From Acidiflorens sp963847715 (GTDB taxonomy: Bacteria; Acidobacteriota; Terriglobia; Terriglobales; Acidobacteriaceae), in the NCBI GenBank assembly GCA_963847715.1, contig CAWKAZ010000002.1, forward strand, positions 62,001 to 126,000: DNA of 64,000 bases, in the 5' to 3' direction. Below are positions 16,979 to 29,416 of this stretch, piece by piece. The notes under the pieces were generated by a model. It was not told the origin of the DNA and made no database searches. It saw only the letters and a list, made by a program, of their open reading frames with translations. Position numbers and translations under genes: made by a program. Every line of letters begins with the position of its first letter. Position 1 is the first letter of the stretch.

Positions 16979-17986
16979 TTACACCAACTCCGTTCCCCAC
17001 AAATCGTGCAGGTGCACGATTCCATGCAATCGCCGCTCTGCGTCCACAACTGCCAGCGAGGTAATCTTCATTTCTTCCATGCGAGCGAGCGCGGCCGCCG
17101 CAAATTCCTGCGGCGCAATCGTTTTCGGAGCCCTGGTCATGCAATCCTCGGCCGCCAGATCAAGCGCATCTTTCCCGCGCTGTTCGAGCAGTCGCCGCAG
17201 ATCGCCATCGCTGATCACGCCCAGCAGACGGTCCCCATCTACGACCGCGGTCATTCCCAATTTTTTCCGCGACATCTCGTAAATCACTTCCGGCATTTTC
17301 GTCTGCGCTGATACCCGCGGGATTGCGTCACCTGAATGCATCAGCGACTCGACCCGCGCCAGGCGCTTCCCGAGTTTGCCTCCAGGATGCAGATTGGCGA
17401 AGTCCTCCTCCTTGAACCCGCGTTTTTCCGAAAGCGCCACGGCCAGCGCGTCGCCAAGCGCAAGCATCGTTGTGGTGGAAGCAGTAGGAGCAAGTCCGAG
17501 CGAACACGCCTCCTGAGAAATCGAGCAGTCGAGCGCGACATCCGCGGAAGAGGCGAGGGTTGAAGCTTTTGTATAGCGGGCGTCCCCGCCGACTCGCGGC
17601 GTCGCGATCTCATCGCAAGTCATGCTGATCAGGGGAACCTGCAGGCGCTTGATCGTGGCCATCAACTGCAGAATTTCCTCCGTCTCTCCGCTGGCCGAGA
17701 GCGCCAGCACCACGTCGCCGCGCACAATCATCCCTAGATCGCCATGCATGGCCTCGACCGGATGAAGATAGAGCGCCGGCGAGCCCGTCGAATTCAGGGT
17801 GGCGGCGATCTTGCGCGCAATGAGCCCGCTCTTTCCCATCCCGGTCACGACCACACGACCCTGGCAGGCGAACATCAACTCCAGCGCGCGGTTGAAGTCG
17901 TCGGCCATCGGCCCCGCAAGCCGATCCGCGAGCGCTCGCAGCGCTTCCGCTTCAATGCGCACGACGTTTTCACCTGAGTGCTTCAT
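16979..17986 (-). CDS. kdsD: KdsD, D-arabinose-5-phosphate isomerase
   Basis: 335 residues with the KpsF/GutQ/KdsD layout: an SIS sugar-isomerase domain (about 40-180; 'VVTGMGKSGLIARKIAATLNSTGSPALYLHP', read here as VVTGMGKSG plus STGSPALYLHP) and two CBS domains (about 205-330). It converts ribulose-5-P to arabinose-5-P, the first committed step to Kdo. 'HGDLGMI' and 'NLHPGGKLGKRL' are family landmarks. kdsA (21917) and kdsC (59634) are in the same window but in other units. CBS domains may sense a nucleotide such as CMP-Kdo. Confidence 0.94.
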   Translation of the reverse strand: MKHSGENVVRIEAEALRALADRLAGPMADDFNRALELMFACQGRVVVTGMGKSGLIARKIAATLNSTGSPALYLHPVEAMHGDLGMIVRGDVVLALSASGETEEILQLMATIKRLQVPLISMTCDEIATPRVGGDARYTKASTLASSADVALDCSISQEACSLGLAPTASTTTMLALGDALAVALSEKRGFKEEDFANLHPGGKLGKRLARVESLMHSGDAIPRVSAQTKMPEVIYEMSRKKLGMTAVVDGDRLLGVISDGDLRRLLEQRGKDALDLAAEDCMTRAPKTIAPQEFAAAALARMEEMKITSLAVVDAERRLHGIVHLHDLWGTELV

Positions 17987-18070
17987 GAAGCAGAGATGTT
18001 AGCAGAAGCAGGCACGTGTACGTGAAATGGCCACTCCAAAGCAATTCTTCATGGGCGCCTCAGACGCAAG

Positions 18071-18694
18071 TTATCCGTTTGATTTCGCCTTGTCACGAGC
18101 TATGAACTTCAGCGAGGCTGAATTCATGCAATAGCGAAGATTCGTCGGGGCAGGCCCATCATCGAAAACGTGCCCCAGATGGGCGTCGCACTCCGTACAG
18201 GACACCGCTGTCCGCTCCATACCGAGGCTCGAGTCGTTTAGATTGCGCACGTTCTCGGCGGCAATCGGAGCCCAGAAACTCGGCCATCCTGTCCCCGAAT
18301 CGAACTTCGTGTCGGAACTGAAGAGCGCGTTGTTGCAGCAAACACAGCGAAATATCCCCTTCTCATGCAGATTCCAATATTCTCCGGAGAATGCCATCTC
18401 CGTATCGGCCTCACGAGTAACCGAGAACGCAGTACGCGGAAGCTGCTTCCGCCATTCCTCTTCTGTTTTTACAACCTTGGGAACCTTCACTGTTTCCAGT
18501 CTTTGTCCCGCATCCGAAAATTCCACAACCGTGACCAACTGTCCGGGTTGTTCCGAAGCACTTGCGTGCGCAGAACGCGTGCCGCGCAATGACCACACCA
18601 CCACCCCTGCCAGCGCGGAGCCAGCACCGATCAAAAATGCCCGCCGTCCTGGTGTCTCTTCTTTTTGTTTGCCGATCTCAGTGTCGAACATCAT
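18071..18694 (-). CDS. msrB: MsrB, exported peptide-methionine (R)-S-oxide reductase
   Basis: 207 residues. Reduces methionine-R-sulfoxide in proteins. An N-terminal twin-arginine type signal (GRRAFLIGAGSALAG, residues 16-30) predicts export, unlike cytosolic MsrB. The MsrB domain spans about 80-200 with zinc ligands C117/C120 (CVCC) and C166/C169 (CTEC), and catalytic C189 in RYCMNSASL; 'SGTGWPSFW' and 'HLGHVF' are family signatures. C119 is an additional cysteine. The neighbouring gene on the opposite strand is a c-type cytochrome. Confidence 0.95.
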   Translation of the reverse strand: MMFDTEIGKQKEETPGRRAFLIGAGSALAGVVVWSLRGTRSAHASASEQPGQLVTVVEFSDAGQRLETVKVPKVVKTEEEWRKQLPRTAFSVTREADTEMAFSGEYWNLHEKGIFRCVCCNNALFSSDTKFDSGTGWPSFWAPIAAENVRNLNDSSLGMERTAVSCTECDAHLGHVFDDGPAPTNLRYCMNSASLKFIARDKAKSNG

Positions 18695-18848
18695 CGTTTC
18701 TCCCTATTCGTTAGAGTCGGCGGGAAGTCAAAAGTTACGAGCCGAAGATTCAAATCGCCCCCAAATCACCTGCCCTGGCGAGCCTTTTTCACGAGGGTGT
18801 ATCATCAAGGCGCAGTTGGGCCGAGCATTTTCCTCGCTGGAGGACGTA

Positions 18849-19265
18849 GTGCTAGAACGTATATCGTTCGTCTTGATTCTGCTTCTATTCCCACTCATTT
18901 CCGTTTCCGCGCAAAACAGAACATCCCAGGAATCCGCTCGCCCGGTCGACGGCGCCGGCGTCTTCAGAAACTACTGCGCGACCTGCCATGGAGCAGATGC
19001 GCGCGGCGATGGCCCGGTGGCCAAGGCTTTAAAGCAAAACGTTCCTGACGTCACCCGGCTTGCTCAACGCAATGATGGAACCTTCCCCGCCGTTCACGTG
19101 CGAAATACCATCCTGTTTGGCAACGACGAACTCCTCCCGGCCCACGGGGTAAAAGGGATGCCGATGTGGGGACCGATATTTCACGAGATCGAGTTCGATC
19201 AGGACCTGGGCAATGTGCGTCTGGAAAATCTGGTCAAGTATCTGGAATCGATTCAGCGCAAGTAA
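18849..19265 (+). CDS. Exported monohaem cytochrome c
   Basis: 138 residues from GTG 18849, with GGAGGA at 18839-18844 setting the start; the frame stays open far upstream into the opposite strand of msrB, but that is not coding. Signal peptide about 1-21 (LILLLFPLISVSAQ), haem-binding CATCH (C43, C46, H47) and a likely axial Met in GMPMWG (M104 or M106). It resembles class-I cytochromes such as CccA or cbb3-type mono-haem subunits. Electron partner unknown. Divergent from msrB. Confidence 0.87.
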   Translation: MLERISFVLILLLFPLISVSAQNRTSQESARPVDGAGVFRNYCATCHGADARGDGPVAKALKQNVPDVTRLAQRNDGTFPAVHVRNTILFGNDELLPAHGVKGMPMWGPIFHEIEFDQDLGNVRLENLVKYLESIQRK

Positions 19266-19298
19266 AATTCCATGCCGCGCCGGGCCCGCCCACACGAA

Positions 19299-20441
19299 CT
19301 AGAAATGATCGTCGGTCGTGTGTCCCGGATGTTCCAGAGCGCGCGCCTGGATGGCACGATCCCACGGACCGCCTTGCCAGTTATCTTTCACCCGCGTGCT
19401 GTGGATCCACGGTGGCAGCGACATCAACAAGCGGCGGCTGAGTCCGTGAAGATACGGCTCGTAGACGGCGCGGAGTTCGGCCAGCTTTTCGGACGCTTCC
19501 GGCTTATCGCTCATCGTCACACCGCGCCATGCCAGTTCCGTTTTCAACCGCGTTCGATTCTCTGCGGTGAGCCGGTCTTCGTCGTGCGGGCTGTATTGTG
19601 AATTCACCACCTGGGCGAGATCGACAACGGCATGGCGCGCCATGGCAAAGGTGAGCCGCGCCTGATCCTGGTGAATGCCTTCGACGCCGGTCATGACCAG
19701 AGACGTCACATCAAGCATGACTGTCAACGCGCTCAACCAGGATTGGTTACTGTGCTGCGAGCGGAAGAAAAGCAGCACAGGATAGGAGATGTGGCTCGCC
19801 AGAAGATCGGCCGACCATCGCTCCCAGTCGCGAAAAATATCGTCGAGCACTTTCTGATCGGGACAGCATCCGAGGCGCCCTAGAAATTCTGCAGCACTCG
19901 GCGGCGACCCCGCCCGCGCGTCCAACAGCGAAATTTCGACCTCGCGGGTAGCGAAGGAACCATAGATCACCGGCAGGTAGCCGACCACGACTCCAAGAAA
20001 CGCGAACCCCATGCCCGCTTCCATCACGGCGAGCGCGCGGGCAGCGGCGTTGTTCGGCGTGATGTCGCCGTAGCCAAGCGTAAAAAAAGTTTCACCGCTC
20101 AGGTAGACGACTTTGCCGAAAGTGATTGCTTCATTTCCCAGCGACAGATGTTCGCCGAGGCCGTACTGCACGCAGGCGAATCCAAAAATCAGTCCCGCCG
20201 CCCAAAACCCGAGCAACACGATAAGCGACAGCGGCCCATAGTAGGCCAGGAAGCCCTCACGTCGGTTGGGCGCTTTGATGAAGCTTCCCACACGGGTCCA
20301 CAAAGCCCAGGTCTTCTTGTAGAACAACGACGCGATGCGGAACGAACGCTTGATCCGCCTCGGCAACACCACGGTCTCAAACGCATCCATCAGGATGAGA
20401 AAGATCAGTACGAGCCCGCCAATCGCCGCCCACGAATGCAT
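19299..20441 (-). CDS. Two-pore-helix-type potassium channel protein
   Basis: 380 residues. The ion-channel (Ion_trans_2) pore has selectivity filter TLGYGD at 121-126, flanked by transmembrane segments at about 6-28, 68-92 and 135-160. The remaining ~215 residues are a cytoplasmic helical domain without an RCK/TrkA_N Rossmann motif. 'YPVLLFFRSQHSNQSWLSAL' recurs in related bacterial proteins. Probably a K+ channel in the inner membrane; gating signal unknown. The divergent neighbour is a GT87-like gene on the same strand upstream, with only 66 bases between. Confidence 0.82.
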   Translation of the reverse strand: MHSWAAIGGLVLIFLILMDAFETVVLPRRIKRSFRIASLFYKKTWALWTRVGSFIKAPNRREGFLAYYGPLSLIVLLGFWAAGLIFGFACVQYGLGEHLSLGNEAITFGKVVYLSGETFFTLGYGDITPNNAAARALAVMEAGMGFAFLGVVVGYLPVIYGSFATREVEISLLDARAGSPPSAAEFLGRLGCCPDQKVLDDIFRDWERWSADLLASHISYPVLLFFRSQHSNQSWLSALTVMLDVTSLVMTGVEGIHQDQARLTFAMARHAVVDLAQVVNSQYSPHDEDRLTAENRTRLKTELAWRGVTMSDKPEASEKLAELRAVYEPYLHGLSRRLLMSLPPWIHSTRVKDNWQGGPWDRAIQARALEHPGHTTDDHF

Positions 20442-20507
20442 AGATGGAGATAAAGATGACGCCGGAATGGTAGCAGATTCAGAACTACTCAGGCACCGAG
20501 GTAAGTA

Positions 20508-21803
20508 TCATCGCAGTTCTCCTGGGCCATCGGCCGCGAGCAATCCCCCGCGCCACTCATGCAAAGCAACCACCCAGAGCACGAACAGAGGCACAGCAAG
20601 AAGGCAACCGCGCAACGTCAACACCGGAAAGAGTTCGGCGGCAATGCGATAGAGATAGAAAGCGGCGATGGTGACCCCAAGCACCCCCGTCCATAAGGCG
20701 GACGCTTCGGTGCCTGTCAATTTCCCCGCAGCAACTCCGCGCTCATGCGACCCGCGCAACGCCCTTTCGACCATGATGATCATGGGCAGCAACACCAGAG
20801 TCATATCTTGCATGTGGAGGTGGTAGCTGATCAGAATTGTCGTCAAGATGGCCACCGCGTACGCCATGCTCTCCTCGTTTTCATGACGGCTGCGAAACAC
20901 CAGCCACGTCGTCACTCCTACGACGACCGCAGAAATCATGAAAACGACAGGCCGAATTGTTCCGGCGTCGAGCCAGGGTGCGAGTGCCCACTGCACGAGC
21001 CCGCGCAGGTTCGGCATGAACCAAGGGACGAATCCCCATGGCGTCATTTCCTCCTGCACGCGCAGCAGCGCAGGATAATCGTGAACCATGGCACGGCCTA
21101 CAAGCGCCAGAGAAATCCCACCAACTAACGCGCCCCCGCTGGCAAAGCCCGCCAGTCCGCGCCATTTCCCGCGGAGAGCGAAAACAAAGAACGCAATCGC
21201 CAGCGCCAAATGAAACTTGAAGCAACCCAGTGCAAGTAGAAATCCGGCCAGGAACGGGCGATCATCGCCCATTGACTGCAGAGATAAGACGAGCAACAAC
21301 AGGAATACGATGGAATCCTGGCCTTCACCAAGCACATACATCGCCGGATAGAAAGCGAGCAGCAAGAGGATCAGCGGGGTTCCTGTCGCTTGCTGAAGTG
21401 TTCGGCTATAAGGCGAAAGCAGCCGCGCAATCAGAAAAAGAAGACCGGTATTCACAAGCGCCCAAACTAGAAGCGCCGTCCGGTATGAGAGCCTCGACAA
21501 GGGCCAGTACAACAACAGCTCATATGCAAGATGATTGAAGGGCAGCAGACCACTCGTCCGAGTTTCGGGATAAAGTCGCACCTGCGCTTTTTCTTGCGCG
21601 TCAAAGTGGTAAAGCTGGCGCCCCTCGCCCGAAGTCACCATTTCGACGCCAGTCATGAAAATTCGGAGATCGCTCACCACTGGACCGTGGGATATGTACC
21701 AGAGCATCTGACGCCCGCTTACACCGATACAGATGAGACAAAGGACAACCAGTCCCCATCTGCGCACAGGGCGAGACCGAGATATGGGAGACATCGATGG
21801 CAT
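20508..21803 (-). CDS. Polytopic GT87 / DUF2029-like glycosyltransferase
   Basis: 431 residues with about ten predicted membrane helices. The first periplasmic loop carries 'DLRIFMTGVEMVTSGEGRQL' plus a following Tyr (about 43-63), resembling the acidic D-x-x-x-F/Y-x-x-G motif of polyprenyl-phosphate-mannose-dependent GT-C enzymes (GT87). Such enzymes transfer a sugar from a lipid-linked donor to glycans or lipids outside the membrane. The acceptor is unknown. Transcribed in the same direction as the K+ channel gene, 66 bases upstream of it. Confidence 0.72.
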   Translation of the reverse strand: MPSMSPISRSRPVRRWGLVVLCLICIGVSGRQMLWYISHGPVVSDLRIFMTGVEMVTSGEGRQLYHFDAQEKAQVRLYPETRTSGLLPFNHLAYELLLYWPLSRLSYRTALLVWALVNTGLLFLIARLLSPYSRTLQQATGTPLILLLLAFYPAMYVLGEGQDSIVFLLLLVLSLQSMGDDRPFLAGFLLALGCFKFHLALAIAFFVFALRGKWRGLAGFASGGALVGGISLALVGRAMVHDYPALLRVQEEMTPWGFVPWFMPNLRGLVQWALAPWLDAGTIRPVVFMISAVVVGVTTWLVFRSRHENEESMAYAVAILTTILISYHLHMQDMTLVLLPMIIMVERALRGSHERGVAAGKLTGTEASALWTGVLGVTIAAFYLYRIAAELFPVLTLRGCLLAVPLFVLWVVALHEWRGGLLAADGPGELR

Positions 21804-21916
21804 GGATATGGACGTGGCCTTGGTGACTTCACCTTGATACCACGTTAGAAGTCAGGTCGGTACGGGAAAGGAGTTTGCGGAGTCACGCTCGTCACCCAGG
21901 GATGCTAGCCTTCGTC

Positions 21917-22765
21917 TTACGGCGTGGCGTGAGCCACGTCCACTGACTTCTTCACCGCTTGCAATTCCTTCAGCAGACCGCGCAGGTTGCGAGTATCGAG
22001 GGCGTTGGCGCCGTCGCTTTTGGCTTCCTTCGGATTGTCGTGCACTTCCATGAAGACGCCGTCCACACCAGCCGCCACTGCCGCGCGCGAAAGGACAGGG
22101 ATAAATTCCGGCTGGCCACCGCTCACCGCGGGCTCGTCGTCATCGCCGTGCGATGCCGAAGGCAACTGTACCGAGTGCGTCGCGTCAAACACTACCGGAG
22201 CAAACTTGCGCATGATGGCCAGCGACCGCATGTCCACCACCAGATTGTTGTAGCCGAAACTCGAGCCGCGTTCGGTGAGAAACACTTGACCGTTTCCCGC
22301 GTCGCGGCACTTGGCGATGGCGTGCTTCATATCCCAGGGCGAAACAAACTGCCCTTTCTTGATATTGACCGGACGCCCGCTCAACGCTGCTGCCACGATC
22401 AAGTCGGTCTGCCGGCACAGAAATGCGGGTATCTGTAATACATCGACCACTTCGGCGACCGCAGCGACATCGGCCGCCTGGTGCACGTCCGTGAGTACCG
22501 GGATGTGCACTTCATCTTTGACTTTCTTCAGGATGCGAAGGCCTTCCTTCATCCCCGGACCGCGATAGCTGCGGATCGACGTGCGGTTCGCCTTGTCGTA
22601 AGACGCTTTAAAAATGAACGGGAAGTTCAGCGAACGGGCAACGCCCTTGATGATCTCCGCCATGCGGAGCGCGTGGTCTTCGCTTTCAATCACGCACGGT
22701 CCGGCGATCAGGAACAGGTCGCCAGCGCCGACGCGAACGTTGTCGATTTGGAAGGATAGAGTCAA
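21917..22765 (-). CDS. kdsA: KdsA, Kdo-8-phosphate synthase
   Basis: 282 residues, normal length. Condenses PEP with arabinose-5-P, the second step in Kdo synthesis. Family motifs: 'LIAGPCVIESEDHALRMAE' near 19-37, 'FKASYDKANRTS' near 53-64, 'GLRILKKVK', 'TDVHQAADV', 'IPAFLCRQTD' and 'DATHSVQLP'. The Cys in GPCVIES is the residue that distinguishes metal-dependent from metal-independent forms in position-specific comparisons; I have not assigned the type. Located downstream of pyrG on the same strand; CTP is needed to activate Kdo. Confidence 0.96.
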   Translation of the reverse strand: MTLSFQIDNVRVGAGDLFLIAGPCVIESEDHALRMAEIIKGVARSLNFPFIFKASYDKANRTSIRSYRGPGMKEGLRILKKVKDEVHIPVLTDVHQAADVAAVAEVVDVLQIPAFLCRQTDLIVAAALSGRPVNIKKGQFVSPWDMKHAIAKCRDAGNGQVFLTERGSSFGYNNLVVDMRSLAIMRKFAPVVFDATHSVQLPSASHGDDDEPAVSGGQPEFIPVLSRAAVAAGVDGVFMEVHDNPKEAKSDGANALDTRNLRGLLKELQAVKKSVDVAHATP

Positions 22766-22781
22766 AGCAATCGCTCTTAGC

Positions 22782-22832
22782 TATTCGCTTTTCGCTGTCG
22801 GCTCTTAGCTAAGAACTAACAGCTAAGAGGCT
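22782..22832. repeat. Repeat tract with CTCTTAGCT hairpin between pyrG and kdsA
   Basis: GCTCTTAGCTATTCGC and neighbouring units form a tract whose right end is a hairpin, CTCTTAGCT (22802-22810) with AGCTAAGAG (22821-22829), loop of 10. It falls just after the pyrG stop and could attenuate read-through into kdsA. Vocabulary overlaps with the other octamer tracts. Confidence 0.7.
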
Positions 22833-22836
22833 GATT

Positions 22837-24519
22837 TTATCTTCTTCCCACTTTTTCCGGCCGCAGAAACATCTCTACTTCGGCCGCGTCTTTTTTCTCT
22901 TTCTTCTGTTGTCCGTGCTCGTACGCTGCTCCGGTGAATGCCTTGAATAGCGGATGCGGCTCCAGCGGCTTCGATTTGAATTCAGGATGGAACTGGCAGC
23001 CAATGAAGAATGGATGGCCTGGAATCTCGACGATCTCCACGTAGGTGCCGTCAGGAGTCGATCCGGAAAGCCGCAAACCCGCCGCTACCATGGGTTCTTC
23101 ATATTCGCGGTTGAACTCGTAACGATGACGGTGGCGCTCGCTGATCTCGGTCTGCCCGTACACCTTATAGGCCAGCGTTCCCGGCTCAATCTTGCAAGGC
23201 CACGCTCCGAGTCGCATTGTGCCGCCAAGTTCTTCCACGCCGCGCAACTCGCGCAATTTATAAATCACGCGATGCGGAGTCGCCGGATCGAACTCGCTCG
23301 AGTTGGCGTCCGCGAGGCCGCAGACATTGCGCGCATATTCAATGCAAGCTGTCTGCATCCCGAGACAGATTCCAAAGTACGGTACGTGCTTCTCGCGCGC
23401 GTACTGGATCGCTTTCAGCATGCCCTCGATGCCGCGCTTGCCGAACCCGCCGGGCACGAGCAGTCCGTCATATTCTTCAAGCTGCGCTTCATAGCTCCTG
23501 TCGTTCTTGTCTGCCGATTCCAATCCCTCGGCTTCAATCCAGTTCACTTCCAGCTTCAAATTGTGGGAGAGCGCGCCATGCACCAGCGCTTCCTTCAGAG
23601 ATTTGTAGCTGTCCTCATACTCAACATACTTTCCGACAATGCCGATCCGCACCACGTCTTTCGGGTTATAGACACGATGCACAAGGTCATTCCACTTCGA
23701 AAGATCGCGATCTTTCGCCTCGAGTTTCAGCTTGCGTAGAACCAGCGTGTCCACTTCTTCATGCGCGAAACACACCGGTACTTCATAAATGGATGCAACA
23801 TCCTTGGCCGTAATAACCGCATCTTCTTCGACGTTGCAGAACAGCGCGATCTTCGACTTGATGTCTTTCGACAAGAAGCGGTCGGTACGGCACAGCAGAA
23901 TGTCCGGCTGAATTCCGACGCTGAGCAACTCTTTCACGGAGTGCTGCGTCGGCTTGGTCTTCAGTTCCTGCGCCGCGGCAATGAATGGCACCAGCGTCAC
24001 GTGGACGAATAATGTGTTGTCGCGGCCCAACTCCTGCCGCATCTGGCGGATCGCTTCAATGAACGGCAACGACTCAATATCGCCGACGGTGCCGCCAATC
24101 TCGATCAGCGCCACATCTACATCCTGCGCGACTTTCTTGGCCGCTGCCTTGATTTCGTTGGTCACGTGCGGAATCACCTGCACTGTCTTACCGAGATAAT
24201 CGCCGCGCCGTTCTTTGGCGATGATCTGTTCGTAGAGGCGTCCGGTTGTCCAGTTGTTATCGCGAGAAAGTTTGGCGTGGGTAAAGCGTTCGTAGTGTCC
24301 GAGGTCGAGATCGGTTTCCGCTCCATCGTCGGTGACGAAAACTTCGCCATGCTGAAATGGCGACATCGTTCCCGGATCGACGTTGAGGTACGGATCGAAC
24401 TTCATCAGGTTGACTTTGAGGCCACGGCTCTCGAGCAAGCAGCCGATCGAGGCCGCCGCCAGTCCCTTGCCTAAAGAAGACACAACTCCGCCCGTCACAA
24501 AGATGTACTTTGCCGACAT
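22837..24519 (-). CDS. pyrG: PyrG, CTP synthase
   Basis: 560 residues (family about 540-560). Makes CTP from UTP, ATP and glutamine. The N-terminal synthetase domain (about 1-270) begins with MSAKYIFVTGGVVSSLGKG, which includes the P-loop, and has 'KFDPYLNVDPGTMSPFQHGE'. The C-terminal class-I glutamine amidotransferase domain (about 295-540) has 'GLLVPGGFGKRG', the Cys nucleophile in YFGICLGMQ and the His-Glu pair in QFHPEFKS. The last ~20 residues are a charged extension. Position beside kdsA is common because CMP-Kdo synthesis consumes CTP. Confidence 0.97.
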   Translation of the reverse strand: MSAKYIFVTGGVVSSLGKGLAAASIGCLLESRGLKVNLMKFDPYLNVDPGTMSPFQHGEVFVTDDGAETDLDLGHYERFTHAKLSRDNNWTTGRLYEQIIAKERRGDYLGKTVQVIPHVTNEIKAAAKKVAQDVDVALIEIGGTVGDIESLPFIEAIRQMRQELGRDNTLFVHVTLVPFIAAAQELKTKPTQHSVKELLSVGIQPDILLCRTDRFLSKDIKSKIALFCNVEEDAVITAKDVASIYEVPVCFAHEEVDTLVLRKLKLEAKDRDLSKWNDLVHRVYNPKDVVRIGIVGKYVEYEDSYKSLKEALVHGALSHNLKLEVNWIEAEGLESADKNDRSYEAQLEEYDGLLVPGGFGKRGIEGMLKAIQYAREKHVPYFGICLGMQTACIEYARNVCGLADANSSEFDPATPHRVIYKLRELRGVEELGGTMRLGAWPCKIEPGTLAYKVYGQTEISERHRHRYEFNREYEEPMVAAGLRLSGSTPDGTYVEIVEIPGHPFFIGCQFHPEFKSKPLEPHPLFKAFTGAAYEHGQQKKEKKDAAEVEMFLRPEKVGRR

Positions 24520-24718
24520 CGCTTCCTCGCTCTAATTGTTATTGAAAGATTGTGCAGGCTGGGGTGCACGATCAATTATGGCAGAAGTGTTTCTGAAATG
24601 GAATGCAGAAAATAACAGCGACGGTGCCCCACGTTGGTTTTCGAAACGCGGGATTCGACGGCCATCGGAATCTTGGGGATTTCGCTGATTCCCCAATCGT
24701 GCTTTCGGCATTGCGATT

Positions 24719-26491
24719 TCATTCTGGCGACGTCGGTTTTACAGACGCCGCTTCTTTAGTAGCGAGATCAAACGCGTCCTCCGCTCTAAGCGGCATAAGG
24801 CGGCATTTCCGAGTGTCAGCCTTACACGTTAAAGTGGCTCGCCGCAAAATCTCAAAGCCGACTCCTTCCGGCGTCGCAACTGAAAGGTGCACATCTCTCA
24901 ATGATTCGACGAGTGGTGCGAAGGCACTGTCGCCCCCAACTTGGCGCGCCTCCAAGATCTTGTCGCCCGTAATTCGCAATGTAAAATCTGCGCTGCCACT
25001 GTGGTTTGTTGAGTTCTCGACCGTGACAGAGCCAAGGCCTTCAACGTCTGCATGGCTTTGTTTGATCAAATCCGAAGTCTGTACCGCTGGACCCTCGATC
25101 TTTGTCAACCTTTCCAGAGATTCCGCCACCGCTTCGGGGTTAGCCGGCGCCCGAGTCGACAAATCAGCGGATGCGATCGCCATCGAATATGCATGGATAG
25201 CATCTGCGTTTCGCCCGAGCTTCTCGTAGATCTGCCCGAGGTGGTCCCCCTTGATGGGTGAAGGATGGAGCCCCCACGCTGCCTCAACATAAATACGGGC
25301 TTGCTCGAGTTGACCCCGGCTGAAGTAAATCCACCCCAGAGTGTCCCAGTAGTTTGAAATGGCGTTTATTAATCTCATCTGCGTTGGAGTGACGTGCTCG
25401 AGCGAGAGATTCCGTAGAGACACCGACTCCATCGCGATGGCTGTTTCTGCCCACCTCTCGGCGCGCTCCAACTCAACATTTCTCTCCGCCAACCGGTATG
25501 CTGCCTGATTCCATGAGGCCGCGGAACCGGATTGGTTGGCTGCCTGCTCCATCTCCGGAATCCCTTTGGCAGGGTTTCCAAGATCGACATTGCATTCTCC
25601 ATGGGCCAACAAAGCGCGGGCTTGATTCGGAGAGAGTGCCAAGGCCTTGTCTAACTCTGGCATGGCCTCAGCGCATTGTTTCCGAAAACACATCAAGACG
25701 CCGAGGTTTGCGTGCGCATCGTACCCGTCCGGAGTGACGCCGATCTGTTGTCTGAATTGGGCGACTGCATCTTCGTATTTGTGCTCCCGCCAGAAGACCA
25801 TCCCCAGCATATTGTGCGCATAGGAGCTCTTAGGGTCGAGTTTGATTTCCTGTTGCAAGACTTTCTCCGCGTCCGCATATTCATTCAACTCAAGCAAAGA
25901 CGCGCCGAGCGTCAAGCGTATTCGCAGGAGCAACGGCTCGACCATGAGCAGCTGTCTGGATAAGGTAACCGCGGCTTGGAAGTCGTGACGGCTGTAGGCC
26001 TGGGAGGCTGCGGTGAAAAGCTTTTGAACTTGTTCCGGATCGACCCATGACATTTGCGAAGAAGCTGTCAGTATGTTGACCTCACCCGTATTGTGAAATC
26101 TGACAAGGATTCGGATTTCCGCTGGCACAGGTTTGAACATGTAACTGCCCGGAGTAAACTTCAATTTCTTTACTAAATCGACCGCGTCTTCCGTAGCTGC
26201 ATTTCCTGATCGAATGACCTCAATATCGTGAGGCTTACCATCCGAAGAGATGACAACATCTAGAACGGTGAGAGTATCCGCTCGCAATGCCGCGATTGCG
26301 GGTGACAAGTTGACCGTAGGCTTGCCGATCGGAGAAGGCTGCGTTGCGCACGGGCCCGTCGAGAGCGGCGTGCAAACTTGCATTGGCTTTTCCGCTTGGG
26401 CGAGACAGCGACTCCCGCTTGCGAGGCAAAAGACCGCTGCGGTCAAGAACAGTGAACGAGTCAAGGACATATTCGGTTTAAGGTCGGACAT
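24719..26491 (-). CDS. Secreted protein with TonB-type domain and TPR repeats
   Basis: 590 residues. Signal peptide at about 8-31 (LTRSLFLTAAVFCLASGSRCLAQ, quoted in part as SLFLTAAVFCLASG); the true start may be the second Met (residue 8). A TonB C-terminal-like region covers about 65-135 ('VVISSDGKPHDIEVIRSGN', 'AVDLVKKLKFTPG'). TPR repeats cover about 160-440 ('AQAYSRHDFQAAVTLSRQLL' -like, 'SYAHNMLGMVFWREHKYEDA', 'YDAHANLGVLMCFRKQCAEA'). Likely a periplasmic scaffold. No enzymatic motif. Divergent from the PEP carboxylase gene. Confidence 0.75.
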   Translation of the reverse strand: MSDLKPNMSLTRSLFLTAAVFCLASGSRCLAQAEKPMQVCTPLSTGPCATQPSPIGKPTVNLSPAIAALRADTLTVLDVVISSDGKPHDIEVIRSGNAATEDAVDLVKKLKFTPGSYMFKPVPAEIRILVRFHNTGEVNILTASSQMSWVDPEQVQKLFTAASQAYSRHDFQAAVTLSRQLLMVEPLLLRIRLTLGASLLELNEYADAEKVLQQEIKLDPKSSYAHNMLGMVFWREHKYEDAVAQFRQQIGVTPDGYDAHANLGVLMCFRKQCAEAMPELDKALALSPNQARALLAHGECNVDLGNPAKGIPEMEQAANQSGSAASWNQAAYRLAERNVELERAERWAETAIAMESVSLRNLSLEHVTPTQMRLINAISNYWDTLGWIYFSRGQLEQARIYVEAAWGLHPSPIKGDHLGQIYEKLGRNADAIHAYSMAIASADLSTRAPANPEAVAESLERLTKIEGPAVQTSDLIKQSHADVEGLGSVTVENSTNHSGSADFTLRITGDKILEARQVGGDSAFAPLVESLRDVHLSVATPEGVGFEILRRATLTCKADTRKCRLMPLRAEDAFDLATKEAASVKPTSPE

Positions 26492-26580
26492 ATTGTAGCG
26501 GACAAGCTTTCAAATTGTTTGTTAGTGCGATGCCACGCGCCAAGTGCGTTTCCGGGTCTTCTCTTCCGCTAAAATATCCC

Positions 26581-29352
<2,772 letters not shown>

Positions 29353-29416
29353 CCAATTTCCGAAACCAGCATCCAACTTTCCAGAAGCGCAGGAATCGTC
29401 TGATAATGGTTACGGC

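Noticed and set aside
18243..18848. Upstream extension of the cytochrome c frame into msrB
   Set aside because: It lies opposite msrB and has no RBS; GTG 18849 with GGAGGA and a signal peptide is a better start.
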